From contig DEQQ01000018.1 in the NCBI GenBank assembly GCA_002360455.1, forward strand, positions 1 to 64,000: DNA of 64,000 nt, read 5' to 3'. The position numbers and the translations under genes were made by a program. Source of the stretch: Saprospiraceae bacterium UBA3362. GTDB taxonomy: Bacteria; Bacteroidota; Bacteroidia; Chitinophagales; Saprospiraceae. The number at the start of each line of letters is the position of its first letter. The stretch's first letter is position 1. Positions 26,828 through 36,283 of this stretch are shown here, piece by piece. The notes under the pieces were generated by a model that ran no database searches, was not told where the DNA came from, and was given only the letters and a program-made list of their open reading frames with translations.

Positions 26828-27751
26828 ATGAATTTAATACGTAAATTTCAACAACTATTTATCGTTGTAATTTTAGCTTGTTTTATCTCCTGCAAAAGCG
26901 ACAATAAACTTCAGGACCCAAAGCTACAAGAACTTCAAAATGCGTTTAATAAGAATCCAAATCAAGAAAGTTATGATAAACTGATAACTTCTTATCTGGA
27001 GCTGATGCAAAAGCACTCTAAAGACAAACCAATGATAGAGGAAGCATTGGCATCTTGTTTTGCTGCTAGTGAAAAAATAGGTGCCAAAACTCAACAGGTG
27101 ATTTTCTTGAACAATCTAATGAAAGATTACCCGGACAGACCGGATCATAAGGAAAATGTTGTCAAAATGATTGGCTTATTGGACAGCCTTAACCGTACAG
27201 GACCTGCAGATGTTATGTCTCTTTGTTACCTCAAAGCTTATCCAAATGACGAAAAAGCTGCCCAGTTAAAAGCCGGAATCCCTGAAAAGTACACGCTTCC
27301 CGACTCATGCATATTGGATATCGGACGTGCCATTTTTTCCGACACAACACAGAAGTTCTCAGAAGAAAAAGCTAGAGTTTATGTCGATGCTTGTGAGGCA
27401 TATGCCTTGGCCATTCCTAAAGATGAAGCTGCGCCGGAATTCATTTTTAAGGCCGCAGAAACTTCCAATGCTTTGAAAACTTACGAAAAATCATTTGCTC
27501 TCTACGACTGGATCATTGATGCTTATCCAAAACATCCACGAGCTCCAATGGCCTTGTTTATGAAAGGCTTTTTATTTGACGGCACAATTAAGGATAGCGC
27601 CAATGCTAGAAGGTTTTACACCGAATTCCTCGAAAAATACCCAAAACACGAATTTGTTAAAGACGCCAAAGTGCTTTTGTCTAATATTGGAAAATCTGAT
27701 GAGCAGGTTCTTCAAGAGCTAATGGAGAAAAATAAAAACAATAATAAATAA
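26828..27751 (+). CDS. TPR lipoprotein
   Basis: A 307-residue protein with a lipoprotein signal (IVVILACFISC, Cys about 22). It is mostly helical TPR-like repeats: AFNKNPNQESYDKLITSYLE, IFLNNLMKDYPDRPDH, FALYDWIIDAYPKHPRAPMA, and ARRFYTEFLEKYPKHEFVKD in the C-terminal pair, similar to tol-pal/YbgF-type repeats. It ends in a Lys/Asn-rich tail. It is probably periplasmic or on the inner leaflet of the outer membrane. The function is unknown and no partner gene is adjacent. Confidence 0.75.
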   Translation: MNLIRKFQQLFIVVILACFISCKSDNKLQDPKLQELQNAFNKNPNQESYDKLITSYLELMQKHSKDKPMIEEALASCFAASEKIGAKTQQVIFLNNLMKDYPDRPDHKENVVKMIGLLDSLNRTGPADVMSLCYLKAYPNDEKAAQLKAGIPEKYTLPDSCILDIGRAIFSDTTQKFSEEKARVYVDACEAYALAIPKDEAAPEFIFKAAETSNALKTYEKSFALYDWIIDAYPKHPRAPMALFMKGFLFDGTIKDSANARRFYTEFLEKYPKHEFVKDAKVLLSNIGKSDEQVLQELMEKNKNNNK

Positions 27752-27809
27752 TATATAAAATTCTTATAATCAATATTTTAATAGTTTATATAAATTTATT
27801 ACTAAGATA

Positions 27810-27842
27810 TTGACTGTAAAAGTCTGAAAATCATTATCTTTG
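27810..27842 (+). promoter_or_regulatory. Promoter of rpmE2
   Basis: TTG at 27810-27812 is followed after 22 bases by TATCTTTG (27835-27842), 18 bases before the start codon. The spacing is a little long, but the minus-7 box is exact. Confidence 0.6.
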
Positions 27843-27860
27843 CCGTCCAAATTTTGAGTC

Positions 27861-28118
27861 ATGAAAAAAGATATTCATCCGTCAAATTATAGAATGGTAG
27901 TTTTTAAAGACTTCTCATGCAATGAAGCTTTTTTAACTCGCTCATGTACAGCTTCCAGAGAAACCATAAAATGGGAAGATGGTAATGAGTACCCTTTGGT
28001 AAGATTGGAGATTTCAAGTAAATCTCATCCTTTCTTTACCGGTAAAATGAAGTTTGTAGATACGGCAGGTCGTATCGACAAGTTCAACAAAAAATTCGCA
28101 AAGTTTTCTAAAAACTAA
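27861..28118 (+). CDS. rpmE2: 50S ribosomal protein L31 type B
   Basis: The 85-residue protein begins MKKDIHPSNYRMVVFKDFSC and contains RSCTASRETIKWEDG and SKSHPFFTGKMKFVDTAGR, the type B (long, non-zinc) L31 pattern; the CxxC zinc motif of type A is absent. It binds the large ribosomal subunit near the central protuberance. It is a single-gene transcript with its own promoter and a strong terminator. Confidence 0.96.
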   Translation: MKKDIHPSNYRMVVFKDFSCNEAFLTRSCTASRETIKWEDGNEYPLVRLEISSKSHPFFTGKMKFVDTAGRIDKFNKKFAKFSKN

Positions 28119-28124
28119 GATATC

Positions 28125-28150
28125 AAAAGGCCGCAATTGCGGCCTTTTTT
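28125..28150 (+). terminator. Terminator of rpmE2
   Basis: A perfect self-complementary 24-base palindrome (28125-28148) built on AAGGCCGCAATTGCGGCCTT is followed by further T residues, directly after the L31 gene. Confidence 0.9.
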
Positions 28151-28210
28151 ATTTGATTTGGATTCTCTTTCTCTCTCCAAGATTCTATTTCTCGCGTTTT
28201 TTAGCCGGAT

Positions 28211-28603
28211 TTAATCGAACCAGGCATCCTCAAAATGCTCAATTCTTATGGGCTTTCCAGTTTTTGCCAGAATCCCAATAACATCAAATCGAATCTCCCA
28301 TTGATGTCCAATCTGTTCCATATACACAGAGGCAGCTTCGGCAATTAAATTTTGTTTCTTTAAGCTGACAAATTCTTCAGGACTTCCAAAAAAATCATAA
28401 GTCCTTGTTTTTACTTCAACAAACACCAAGATTTCATTTTTTTTTGCGATCAAATCAATTTCTGCTTTAGAATATCTCCAATTTTTCTCCAGGATCTGGT
28501 ACCCTTTATTTTCAAGAAATTCGGCAGCCCATTGCTCACCTTGGATACCTATCATTTGTTTGGCAGTCTTAGAAAATTCCGATTCTTTTGATTTATTTTT
28601 CAC
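28211..28603 (-). CDS. YraN/UPF0102 family nuclease-like protein
   Basis: A 130-residue protein with the Holliday-junction-resolvase-like fold of the UPF0102 family. Motifs are GEQWAAEFLENKGYQILEKN, the acidic core AEIDLIAKKNEILVFVEVKTR (E, D, ExK) and a final strand RFDVIGI. Restriction-endonuclease-like catalytic residues are present. The gene stands alone between rpmE2 and the divergent sdh operon. The cellular role is not established; DNA repair or processing is often presumed. Confidence 0.9.
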   Translation of the reverse strand: MKNKSKESEFSKTAKQMIGIQGEQWAAEFLENKGYQILEKNWRYSKAEIDLIAKKNEILVFVEVKTRTYDFFGSPEEFVSLKKQNLIAEAASVYMEQIGHQWEIRFDVIGILAKTGKPIRIEHFEDAWFD

Positions 28604-28662
28604 TTCATCAAAAATACGATGAATAATTCAAAAACAGGAACTGATCTTTCTTTGTTACTATT

Positions 28663-28692
28663 TTGTAAATCTAAGCTCAAATCTTAGATTTG
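28663..28692 (+). promoter_or_regulatory. Promoter of the sdhCAB operon
   Basis: TTG (28663-28665) is followed after exactly 19 bases by TAGATTTG (28685-28692), a full match to the Bacteroidota promoter consensus, 25 bases before sdhC. Confidence 0.75.
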
Positions 28693-28717
28693 CAGTTTAT
28701 AATTCAAACATAGTCAA

Positions 28718-29401
28718 ATGAACTGGTTGGTCAAATTCTTGAATTCTTCCATTGGTCAAAAACTCATCATGAGTTTGTCGGGATTGTTTCTCATAGTCTT
28801 CCTCCTTATCCATCTATTGGGAAATCTCCAATTGCTCAAAGCAGACGGTGGTCAGGCATTCAATATTTATGGCTATTTTATGACTCACAATCCGTTGATC
28901 AAAATGGTTTCTTATGGCTTATATCTTTTCATTTTAATCCATGCCATACAGGGTACATTACTTTGGCTCAAAAACAGATCTGCCAAAGGCTCAAGTTATG
29001 CAGTCAATTCCAATGCAGGGACTAACATGTTTAGTCGGTATATGATGCATTTTGGAATTATCATTTTTATTTTTATAATCATTCACATGATTCAATTTTG
29101 GTTGAAGATGAAAATGGGTGTACTGGACCAAGTGTCTTATGACGGAGTAGATCATACTGTAGCCAATTTATATGCACCTTGTCAGCTTGCATTTTCCAAT
29201 ATTGGATATGTATTGTTTTATGTTCTCAGCATGCTTATACTCGCTTTCCATTTGAATCATGGATTTCAAAGTGCATTTCAAACCTTAGGATGGAATCATC
29301 CAAAATACAATGGATTGATAAAAATTGTAGGACTACTCTATTCAATACTTATTCCCTTGGGATTTGCAATAATTCCAATCTTTATGTTTTTGAATAAATA
29401 A
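28718..29401 (+). CDS. sdhC: Succinate dehydrogenase cytochrome b558 subunit
   Basis: Membrane anchor of complex II, 227 residues with five predicted helices. Histidines suited to bind two b hemes lie in LLIHLLGNL, LFILIHAIQG, IIIHMIQFW and AFHLNHGFQ. This is the single-anchor-subunit type (no SdhD) seen in Bacteroidota and Gram-positives. It passes electrons to or from menaquinone. It is the first gene of sdhC-sdhA-sdhB, with its own promoter 25 bases upstream. Confidence 0.93.
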   Translation: MNWLVKFLNSSIGQKLIMSLSGLFLIVFLLIHLLGNLQLLKADGGQAFNIYGYFMTHNPLIKMVSYGLYLFILIHAIQGTLLWLKNRSAKGSSYAVNSNAGTNMFSRYMMHFGIIIFIFIIIHMIQFWLKMKMGVLDQVSYDGVDHTVANLYAPCQLAFSNIGYVLFYVLSMLILAFHLNHGFQSAFQTLGWNHPKYNGLIKIVGLLYSILIPLGFAIIPIFMFLNK

Positions 29402-29481
29402 ATCAGTTGGAATTTCTTTTTAAGAAATGAATTAATTAGAATCAATATTAATAATCTAATTTCTAAATAAAAAAACAAGAA

Positions 29482-31482
29482 ATGAATTTAGATGCGAAAA
29501 TCCCTGTAGGTGAGCTTTCTGAAAAGTGGACCAAATATAAATCCTCTATTCCTCTGGTTTCTCCTGCCAACAAGCGTAGAATAGATGTCATTGTTGTAGG
29601 AACCGGATTGGCCGGAGCAGCAGCTGCAGCAAGCTTAGGAGAGCTAGGATATAATGTCCACTGTTTTACATTTCACGACAGCCCAAGACGAGCTCATAGT
29701 ATTGCGGCTCAAGGTGGAATCAATGCTGCAAAAAATTATCAGAACGATGGTGATTCTGTCTATAGACTGTTTTATGATACCATTAAAGGAGGTGATTACA
29801 GAGCAAGAGAAGCCAATGTGTATAGATTGGCAGAGGTAAGCGCCAGTATAATTGATCAGGCCGTTGCACAGGGAGTTCCATTTGCAAGAGAATACGGAGG
29901 ATTATTAGAAAACAGATCATTCGGTGGAGTTCAGGTCTCAAGAACATTTTATGCTCGTGGACAAACAGGACAACAATTATTGATCGGAGCCTATCAGGCA
30001 TTGGCTCGACAAGTATCCTTAGGTAATGTCAAGTTGTACAATAGACATGAGATGCTCGACCTAGTCATCATAGATGGAAAAGCTCGAGGGATCATCGCAA
30101 GAAATTTATTAACAGGAAAACTAGAACGTTTTGGTGGTCATGCTGTAGTACTTGGAACAGGAGGATATGGCAATGTATTCTATCTTTCTACCAACGCTAT
30201 GGGATCCAATGTCACAGCGGCTTGGAAATCTGTAAAACGTGGAGCATTAATGGCCAATCCTTGTTTTACTCAAATTCACCCCACTTGCATTCCGGTCTCC
30301 GGAGATTATCAATCCAAGCTCACATTGATGTCAGAGTCATTGAGAAATGATGGACGCGTGTGGGTTCCAAAAAATATTTCAGACGCACAGGCAATACAAC
30401 AGGGCAAAAAAACAGGAGCTCAAATTCCTGAGGCCGATCGCGATTATTTCTTAGAACGAAGGTATCCTGCTTTTGGAAACTTGGTTCCTCGAGATGTTGC
30501 CTCACGTGCAGCAAAAGTAGAGTGTGACAAAGGCCATGGAGTGAGTCCAACCGGTTTGGCTGTTTTTCTTGATTTTGGAGCTGCCATTGAGCGTTATGGT
30601 AAATCCAAAGCGAATGTGCTAGGAATTCATAATGCAACACCGAATCAAATCACAGAACTTGGTGAAGCCGTAGTTTCAGAAAAATATGGTAACCTCTTTG
30701 AGATGTATGAAAAAATCACAGGAGAAAATCCATATAAAACGCCAATGAAAATTTATCCGGCTGTACACTACACTATGGGTGGACTTTGGGTGGATTACAA
30801 TTTGGAAACGAATATCCCGGGATTGTTTGCAACAGGAGAATGTAATTTTTCGGACCATGGAGCTAATCGACTTGGAGCTTCTGCACTAATGCAGGGATTG
30901 GCCGATGGATACTTTGTCTTACCTTATACTATTGGTGTCTTTCTATCACAAGAAATTCGAACTCCAAAAATAGATACTCAACATCAGGCCTTTGTGGAAG
31001 CAGAGCAAAATGTGACCCATACTTTAAATCAATTGATTAATGTTAAGGGAAATCAGAGTGTAGAGGCATTACACAAAAAACTTGGAAAAATCATGTGGGA
31101 ATATTGTGGGATGGCTCGAAATAAAGAAGGACTAACTAAAGCAAGGACAATGATTCAAGATCTAAAAAAAGAATTTTGGTCCGATGTTTATGTCCCCGGA
31201 ACTGCTAACGAATTTAATCCGGAATTGGAAAAAGCAATGCGTGTGGCAGACTTCATAGAACTCGGAGAGTTGATGGTAATGGATGCTGCCAATAGGAATG
31301 AATCTTGTGGAGGTCATTTTCGTGAAGAATATCAAGACGAAGGTGGTGAAACATTGCGCGATGATGAAAACTACAAGTACGTTGCCAATTGGTCTTGGCC
31401 AAACGGGCAAGATGAGGCTAAATTATACATTGAGCCGCTTAAATATGAGTTTATCAAAATAGCCGCAAGAAATTATAAATAA
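29482..31482 (+). CDS. sdhA: Succinate dehydrogenase/fumarate reductase flavoprotein subunit
   Basis: Catalytic FAD subunit, 666 residues. The dinucleotide fold is VVGTGLAGAAAAASLGELG and the covalent FAD histidine lies in RAHSIAAQGGINA. Substrate-site motifs are QIHPTCIP and the active-site region around RNDGRVWVP; FATGECNFSDHGANRLGASA closes the FAD domain. The C-terminus carries the helical and capping domains. It interconverts succinate and fumarate. It lies 80 bases after sdhC and 41 before sdhB. Confidence 0.96.
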   Translation: MNLDAKIPVGELSEKWTKYKSSIPLVSPANKRRIDVIVVGTGLAGAAAAASLGELGYNVHCFTFHDSPRRAHSIAAQGGINAAKNYQNDGDSVYRLFYDTIKGGDYRAREANVYRLAEVSASIIDQAVAQGVPFAREYGGLLENRSFGGVQVSRTFYARGQTGQQLLIGAYQALARQVSLGNVKLYNRHEMLDLVIIDGKARGIIARNLLTGKLERFGGHAVVLGTGGYGNVFYLSTNAMGSNVTAAWKSVKRGALMANPCFTQIHPTCIPVSGDYQSKLTLMSESLRNDGRVWVPKNISDAQAIQQGKKTGAQIPEADRDYFLERRYPAFGNLVPRDVASRAAKVECDKGHGVSPTGLAVFLDFGAAIERYGKSKANVLGIHNATPNQITELGEAVVSEKYGNLFEMYEKITGENPYKTPMKIYPAVHYTMGGLWVDYNLETNIPGLFATGECNFSDHGANRLGASALMQGLADGYFVLPYTIGVFLSQEIRTPKIDTQHQAFVEAEQNVTHTLNQLINVKGNQSVEALHKKLGKIMWEYCGMARNKEGLTKARTMIQDLKKEFWSDVYVPGTANEFNPELEKAMRVADFIELGELMVMDAANRNESCGGHFREEYQDEGGETLRDDENYKYVANWSWPNGQDEAKLYIEPLKYEFIKIAARNYK

Positions 31483-31523
31483 ATCAATTCTAAATTCAAT
31501 TATTAAAATCCACAACAAAAAAT

Positions 31524-32273
31524 ATGTCAGCACTTCATCTCAATCTAAAAGTCTGGAGACAAAAAAATCAACAAAGCAAAGGTGAATTTCAGACTTATCA
31601 GGTAGAAGCTAATGAACACATGTCATTCCTTGAAATGATGGATGTCCTTAATCAAGATTTAATTGAGAAAAAGAAAGAACCTGTAGCATTTGATCATGAC
31701 TGCCGAGAAGGGATTTGTGGGGCATGCAGCATGGTCATCAATGGAAAACCTCACGGACCATTGAGCGGAACTACAACTTGTCAACTCCACATGCGTCATT
31801 TTAAAGATGGAGAAACCATTGTCGTAGAACCTTTCAGAGCCAAGGCATTCCCTATTGTACGAGATCTGGTTGTAGATCGTTCTTCTTTTGATCGCATTAT
31901 CCAAGCCGGTGGATTTATTTCAGTCAACACAGGTCAGGCTATAGATGGAAATGCCATTCCCATTGATAAAGATACAGCCTCAAAGAGTTTTGATGCCGCT
32001 GCCTGTATAGGTTGTGGAGCATGTGTTGCCGCTTGTCCAAATGGTTCTGCAATGCTGTTTACTTCGGCCAAAATTTCCCATTTAGGACTTTTGCCGCAGG
32101 GTAAAATGGAACATACTCGGCGTGTCAATAATATGGTGAGTCAGATGGATGAAGAGGGTTTCGGTTTCTGTAGCAACATTGGAGCTTGCGAGGCCGAATG
32201 TCCAAAAGGCATTAGTCTAGAAAATATCGCGAGAATGAATCGCGGTTATATTAAAGCCAGTCTGTTGGACTAA
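31524..32273 (+). CDS. sdhB: Succinate dehydrogenase/fumarate reductase iron-sulfur subunit
   Basis: A 249-residue iron-sulfur protein. The [2Fe-2S] site is CREGICGACSMVING plus a downstream Cys in TTCQLHM. The [4Fe-4S] site is CIGCGACVAACPNG and the third (3Fe-4S type) is CSNIGACEAECPKG. It relays electrons between SdhA FAD and the SdhC hemes and menaquinone. It is the last gene of the operon and converges with the methyltransferase gene 16 bases away. Confidence 0.96.
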   Translation: MSALHLNLKVWRQKNQQSKGEFQTYQVEANEHMSFLEMMDVLNQDLIEKKKEPVAFDHDCREGICGACSMVINGKPHGPLSGTTTCQLHMRHFKDGETIVVEPFRAKAFPIVRDLVVDRSSFDRIIQAGGFISVNTGQAIDGNAIPIDKDTASKSFDAAACIGCGACVAACPNGSAMLFTSAKISHLGLLPQGKMEHTRRVNNMVSQMDEEGFGFCSNIGACEAECPKGISLENIARMNRGYIKASLLD

Positions 32274-32289
32274 AAACGGAGAAATCATT

Positions 32290-33156
32290 TTAAAGAATTC
32301 TAAACCAAAAAGAGCCGCCGTGCTTTTCCACTTGGTTTAATGGTTTTTCTTGCCATAAACTATCGAGCATACAGGCAAGATGATTTTCGTTAGAAATAAA
32401 ATAACTTGGAAAAATCAGCTCGTATTTTTTTGGATTGGCTAATAAATGAATTGCCAAGCCGTACTGCTCAGAGTAAAATCTGTCACACATAAATTGCGGA
32501 TAATCATAGGGCAGGTAAATATCATGTAAATGCACTATGACTCCTTTCTTTAATTTGGGAAGCACTTCTAAATAAAATACCATAGAATCCGAATTGGGTA
32601 AAATTCTGTGAGAATTATCGATAAATAATATATCATTCTCTCCCAACCTAAACAAGCTTTCAAAATCAGTATCTTCAAATGGAGATCGAATGACTTCATC
32701 GACAATTTGATCTATCTCAACTCTAGGCAAGGGATCTACCGAAATTAACTTTGTTGCTAACTTCTGATCAGTCTTTGCCAGATGGACCAATTTTGTTGAA
32801 TTGCCTGAACCCACTTCAAAATAAACATTGGGTTTAAATTCTGAAATTATAGTGTATAAAATCATCATGTCCAATCCGGGCAAATATCCATTGTTCCACA
32901 CCGGCAAAGTCGAATTCACTTTCTTGCTGTCAATCTGAATGCCACAAAAGACTTCTCTATACTTGAGAATCTTATTTAACATTAAGATATAGGTCCTTTC
33001 CTGATTTTTGATCAAATTAAATAACTCCACATGAGGTGATTTTCCATATCCATATCGAGGACGAAATTGTACCGGATAGTCCAAAATAAGTTTCTGATAC
33101 TGCGGAGAAATTAATTTAAACATCCGCTTTACCCTATTTAAAAATCCATCTGCCAT
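32290..33156 (-). CDS. Class I SAM-dependent methyltransferase (Methyltransf_24-like)
   Basis: A 288-residue protein with a Rossmann-type SAM site: VYFEVGSGNSTKLVHLAK (motif I), KLISVDPLPR (the acidic end of strand 2) and NDILFIDNSHRILPNSD (motif IV, with a conserved DNSH). HDIYLPYDYP follows. This pattern occurs in Methyltransf_24 enzymes, often in surface polysaccharide or natural-product loci. No sugar genes are adjacent, so the substrate is unknown. Confidence 0.8.
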   Translation of the reverse strand: MADGFLNRVKRMFKLISPQYQKLILDYPVQFRPRYGYGKSPHVELFNLIKNQERTYILMLNKILKYREVFCGIQIDSKKVNSTLPVWNNGYLPGLDMMILYTIISEFKPNVYFEVGSGNSTKLVHLAKTDQKLATKLISVDPLPRVEIDQIVDEVIRSPFEDTDFESLFRLGENDILFIDNSHRILPNSDSMVFYLEVLPKLKKGVIVHLHDIYLPYDYPQFMCDRFYSEQYGLAIHLLANPKKYELIFPSYFISNENHLACMLDSLWQEKPLNQVEKHGGSFWFRIL

Positions 33157-33567
33157 GTTGAATTGTTTTGTATAAAATGCATAACCATAACTAATTTAGC
33201 AATCTCTCAAGTCTCTTATTATAACGATCCAAAAAAAAATATATGTTCCAATGAAAAAACTTAAGCTAATGATTAACTCATTGTTCGTTATGCTATACAA
33301 TGGTATAAAGATGATACTCAACCCTTTAGCCTGACCAAAATTAAAGTTCCATTAAATCTAAAATTTCATTCTATTACTTGTGGCTTTACCTGATTGATCC
33401 TTTTGGATTAAAGTTAATTCTATTTCGTAAATCAAGCGGTTCATTTTCAGGAGAATAATAAATTTTTAGGGTTTTACAATTTTTATTGGCTAATAATTAC
33501 CAAACACTCTTTTGTCGGCGAAAATCAACAGTTAGTCGAGTATCTATGCTTATTAAGGTACTTTGTT
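33157..33567. other. Intergenic stretch upstream of padR
   Basis: AT-rich divergent intergenic DNA. Apart from the promoter at its right end I see no gene, repeat or RNA structure. Confidence 0.4.
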
Positions 33568-33598
33568 TTGCATAGTACTGAATTTCACATTATCTTTG
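33568..33598 (+). promoter_or_regulatory. Promoter of the padR-pspC operon
   Basis: TTG (33568-33570), a 20-base spacer, then TATCTTTG (33591-33598), 24 bases before ATG 33622. It shows that the open frame extending left of 33622 is untranslated. Confidence 0.7.
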
Positions 33599-33621
33599 CT
33601 TCATCAAAAAAAAATAGACGT

Positions 33622-33960
33622 ATGAATTTGGACAATACCATAGCACAAATGAAAAAAGGTGTCTTGGAGCTTTGTATTCTTTCCATTCTCAATAAAGAGG
33701 AAGAAGCTTATCCATCCGACATCATTATCAAGCTCAAAGAAGCCGATCTCATTGTAGTAGAAGGAACATTATATCCACTACTCACGAGATTAAAAAATTT
33801 TGGCTTACTGGACTATCATTGGAAAGAATCCAGTGCAGGCCCTCCGAGAAAATACTATAAAATTACCGAAAACGGTGTTTCGAAATTGGAGCACTTGGTA
33901 GAAAGCTGGAATCAATTTGTTTCATGTGTCAATCAATCAATAAAATCAAATCAACAATGA
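33622..33960 (+). CDS. PadR family transcriptional regulator
   Basis: A winged-helix regulator of 112 residues. The start at 33622 (MNLDNTIAQMKKGVLELCIL) is chosen because the promoter lies inside the longer frame and PadR proteins begin this way. The wHTH is seen in EEEAYPSDIIIKLKEADL, VVEGTLYPLLTRLKNFGLL and SSAGPPRKYYKITENG. Its stop overlaps the next start (ATGA). PadR-PspC pairs are common in Bacteroidota; the regulator probably autoregulates this operon. Confidence 0.9.
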   Translation: MNLDNTIAQMKKGVLELCILSILNKEEEAYPSDIIIKLKEADLIVVEGTLYPLLTRLKNFGLLDYHWKESSAGPPRKYYKITENGVSKLEHLVESWNQFVSCVNQSIKSNQQ

Positions 33961-34628
33961 ATAAAATACTTCATATCAATGTAGGTGGATATCCATTCAC
34001 AATAGATCAGGATGCTTACAATGTGTTAGATCATTATCTGGTTGGATTGGAAGCGCATTTTAGCAATTCCGAAGGTTGCCAGGAGATCATCAAAGATATT
34101 GAGTCTCGAATGGCAGAATTGTTCAAAGAAAAGCAACAATACGGTGGGATTATCAATACTTCCATTGTGAATCAATGCATACAGATTATGGGAACCCCTG
34201 AGGACTTTGGCGTTCCAAACCAAGAGGATAAAAATCCTAACTCAAACTCCTTTGCAGGCAACGGTAAGACACAGGCTGAATGGGGAATCAAAACGGGTAA
34301 AAAGGTTTTCCGAGACATGGAAAATGCAAAGTTTCAGGGTGTTTGTGCCGGATTTGCAAATTATTTTGGAATCCAAGATGTGACCTGGGTAAGATTAGGA
34401 TTTTGTCTTGGTGCTTTTGCAGGTGGGTTTACAATTCCACTTTACCTTATCTGCTGGGCAGCCATTCCTGAGGCTAGAACTTCGATGGATAGATTGAGTA
34501 TGATGGGAGAACCGATCAACATTGACACCATTTCCAAAAAAGTAGAGGAACAATTTGATCATATTACCCAAAAGTTTGAGTCATGGCAAGATAAACGCCA
34601 AAAGAGAAAAGCCAAATGGAGATTTTAA
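33957..34628 (+). CDS. PspC domain membrane protein
   Basis: The start is at ATG 33957, overlapping the padR stop; the longer frame from 33924 lies inside padR. About 223 residues: an N-terminal soluble domain (LHINVGGYPFTIDQDAY, then CQEIIKDIESRMAELF), a PspC domain (FQGVCAGFANYFGIQDVTWVRLGF) with one or two membrane helices (PLYLICWAAIPEA), and a charged helical tail. PspC proteins are associated with envelope stress. It is coupled to the PadR regulator. Confidence 0.88.
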   Translation: MNKILHINVGGYPFTIDQDAYNVLDHYLVGLEAHFSNSEGCQEIIKDIESRMAELFKEKQQYGGIINTSIVNQCIQIMGTPEDFGVPNQEDKNPNSNSFAGNGKTQAEWGIKTGKKVFRDMENAKFQGVCAGFANYFGIQDVTWVRLGFCLGAFAGGFTIPLYLICWAAIPEARTSMDRLSMMGEPINIDTISKKVEEQFDHITQKFESWQDKRQKRKAKWRF

Positions 34629-34773
34629 TGAACTGAAAACAGATTGAGAACACCTTACAATTTGAATATCATCTTTTATTTGAGACCATAAGAAGAGCAG
34701 ATCAAAAATGTTTTTAATTTGCAAATTTGTACAAATTGCTGAATAAAAAAGGATCGCATTCTTTACAATTTCT

Positions 34774-36024
34774 CTAAAAGCTGACTTGGAGTTGTAATCT
34801 TACTAAATTTCCTTTTTGTAAATTGTCTTGCAATTTATAATCTTCAAATCGTCGATTGGAAATAGTGTATTGGGATACCAATTCTATATTTTTATTCAGT
34901 TGCCACTCGAACCCAAGCTCAAGTTCTTTTATATCATAAGAGCGTGCATCCAGTTCTTGCTTTTTTCCTCCTTGATAAACTTGGTATCTTACAAATGGAA
35001 TAAGGTTCATTTTCTTCAGATGAATCATGTAACTTAACTGTGCATAACCACCCTTTAGCTTGTTTTGCACAATAGAATCCTGACCCGGGTTAAATTGGGG
35101 TCCGGTGCCTACATTATATTCAGCCATAATTCCAAGCGGTTTCGGATAGACTACAATTGTTCCGGCGGTGCGTTGATCCTTATATGTTTTATCTGACTTT
35201 ACTTTTACACCGATGCTTAATTGATCTGCAGCCAAAGTATATTTTCCTGTATAAAATTGAACTCCGGGCTCAATAATTTGATCTCCTAAAAAAAACGGAT
35301 AGGTCATTCTCACAAATGAATACAAATTATTATTCAAATCCGGTTTATTGGTTGTTTGGCCGTTAAATAAACCTATCGAAAATGCGCCGTAATCTCCACT
35401 TCCTTTCAAGCCTTTTTTGATCAACTCCGAATACAGTTTCCTTACCTTTGATGGTGCCCACATAAAAAATAAACCAAGATCTCTTTCATTGGGCATAGCA
35501 GAATTCAATGCATCTGCACGATCCAGAGGTAACCTATTCTGACTTGACTGCAAATTTTCGAACCCGAAAGGAACTTTTGATTGACCTGCTCGGATGCGAA
35601 ATTCATTTTTTGAATCCAATCCAATATCAAAATAGGCATCTCTCACTTGACCATAATGCCACACTGTAGAACTTGGAGAAGATGCGAAGTCGTATTGCAA
35701 ATAGAAATACAGCCTTTGAGAAATTTGTCCTGAGAAAATCATTCTTATTCGACGAAAAAAGAAACTACCGTTTTCTCCCCAAGATTTATCACATTGCTCA
35801 CATTTTAATTTAGGGTTGGTTTCCAAGAGTCTATTGTACCTTAACTGAGAATAGGACCTTAAATGGATCAGCTCATACCATTTCTTTTCCGGGGCTGTTG
35901 AATCCGATACAGTTAGATTAGAGGCTGCAAGGTTCGTAACCATACTCACCATCAGAATAAAATAGAGAGAAATCCACATTCTCAATGGCAGCCAATCAAT
36001 TCTAAAATTAGACTTCATCTTCAT
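34774..36024 (-). CDS. OprP/OprO-like porin
   Basis: An outer-membrane beta-barrel of 416 residues with a signal peptide. Family features are FFRRIRMIFSGQISQRLYFY, LQYDFASSP, RDAYFDIGL, FRIRAGQSKVPFGFENLQSS, alternating amphipathic strands and the terminal LVRLQLQVSF ending in Phe. These match the phosphate-selective porin O/P family. Pho-type regulation or phosphate genes are not seen nearby, so the substrate could be phosphate or another anion. Confidence 0.85.
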   Translation of the reverse strand: MKMKSNFRIDWLPLRMWISLYFILMVSMVTNLAASNLTVSDSTAPEKKWYELIHLRSYSQLRYNRLLETNPKLKCEQCDKSWGENGSFFFRRIRMIFSGQISQRLYFYLQYDFASSPSSTVWHYGQVRDAYFDIGLDSKNEFRIRAGQSKVPFGFENLQSSQNRLPLDRADALNSAMPNERDLGLFFMWAPSKVRKLYSELIKKGLKGSGDYGAFSIGLFNGQTTNKPDLNNNLYSFVRMTYPFFLGDQIIEPGVQFYTGKYTLAADQLSIGVKVKSDKTYKDQRTAGTIVVYPKPLGIMAEYNVGTGPQFNPGQDSIVQNKLKGGYAQLSYMIHLKKMNLIPFVRYQVYQGGKKQELDARSYDIKELELGFEWQLNKNIELVSQYTISNRRFEDYKLQDNLQKGNLVRLQLQVSF

Positions 36025-36283
36025 GATTTATAATAATCTTTTGAACCTAAAATACGGTACGAGCCAATAAGCCCTATACCAACTCTTCGATAGTGATTTT
36101 ATCAAGCTTCAAAGATCGAACTTCATCATTTGGTAACATAATATCCAATATTACCTAATTATTAATTCTTTCGTCGTTATTCTTGGATTCTTTATTTTTT
36201 GTTTACTTCTTATTAACAAAAGGAATTGGATTTTTAAATTAAAGCTGAGCTCAATAGCAGATCTTTGCGTAAAACAAAAGAAA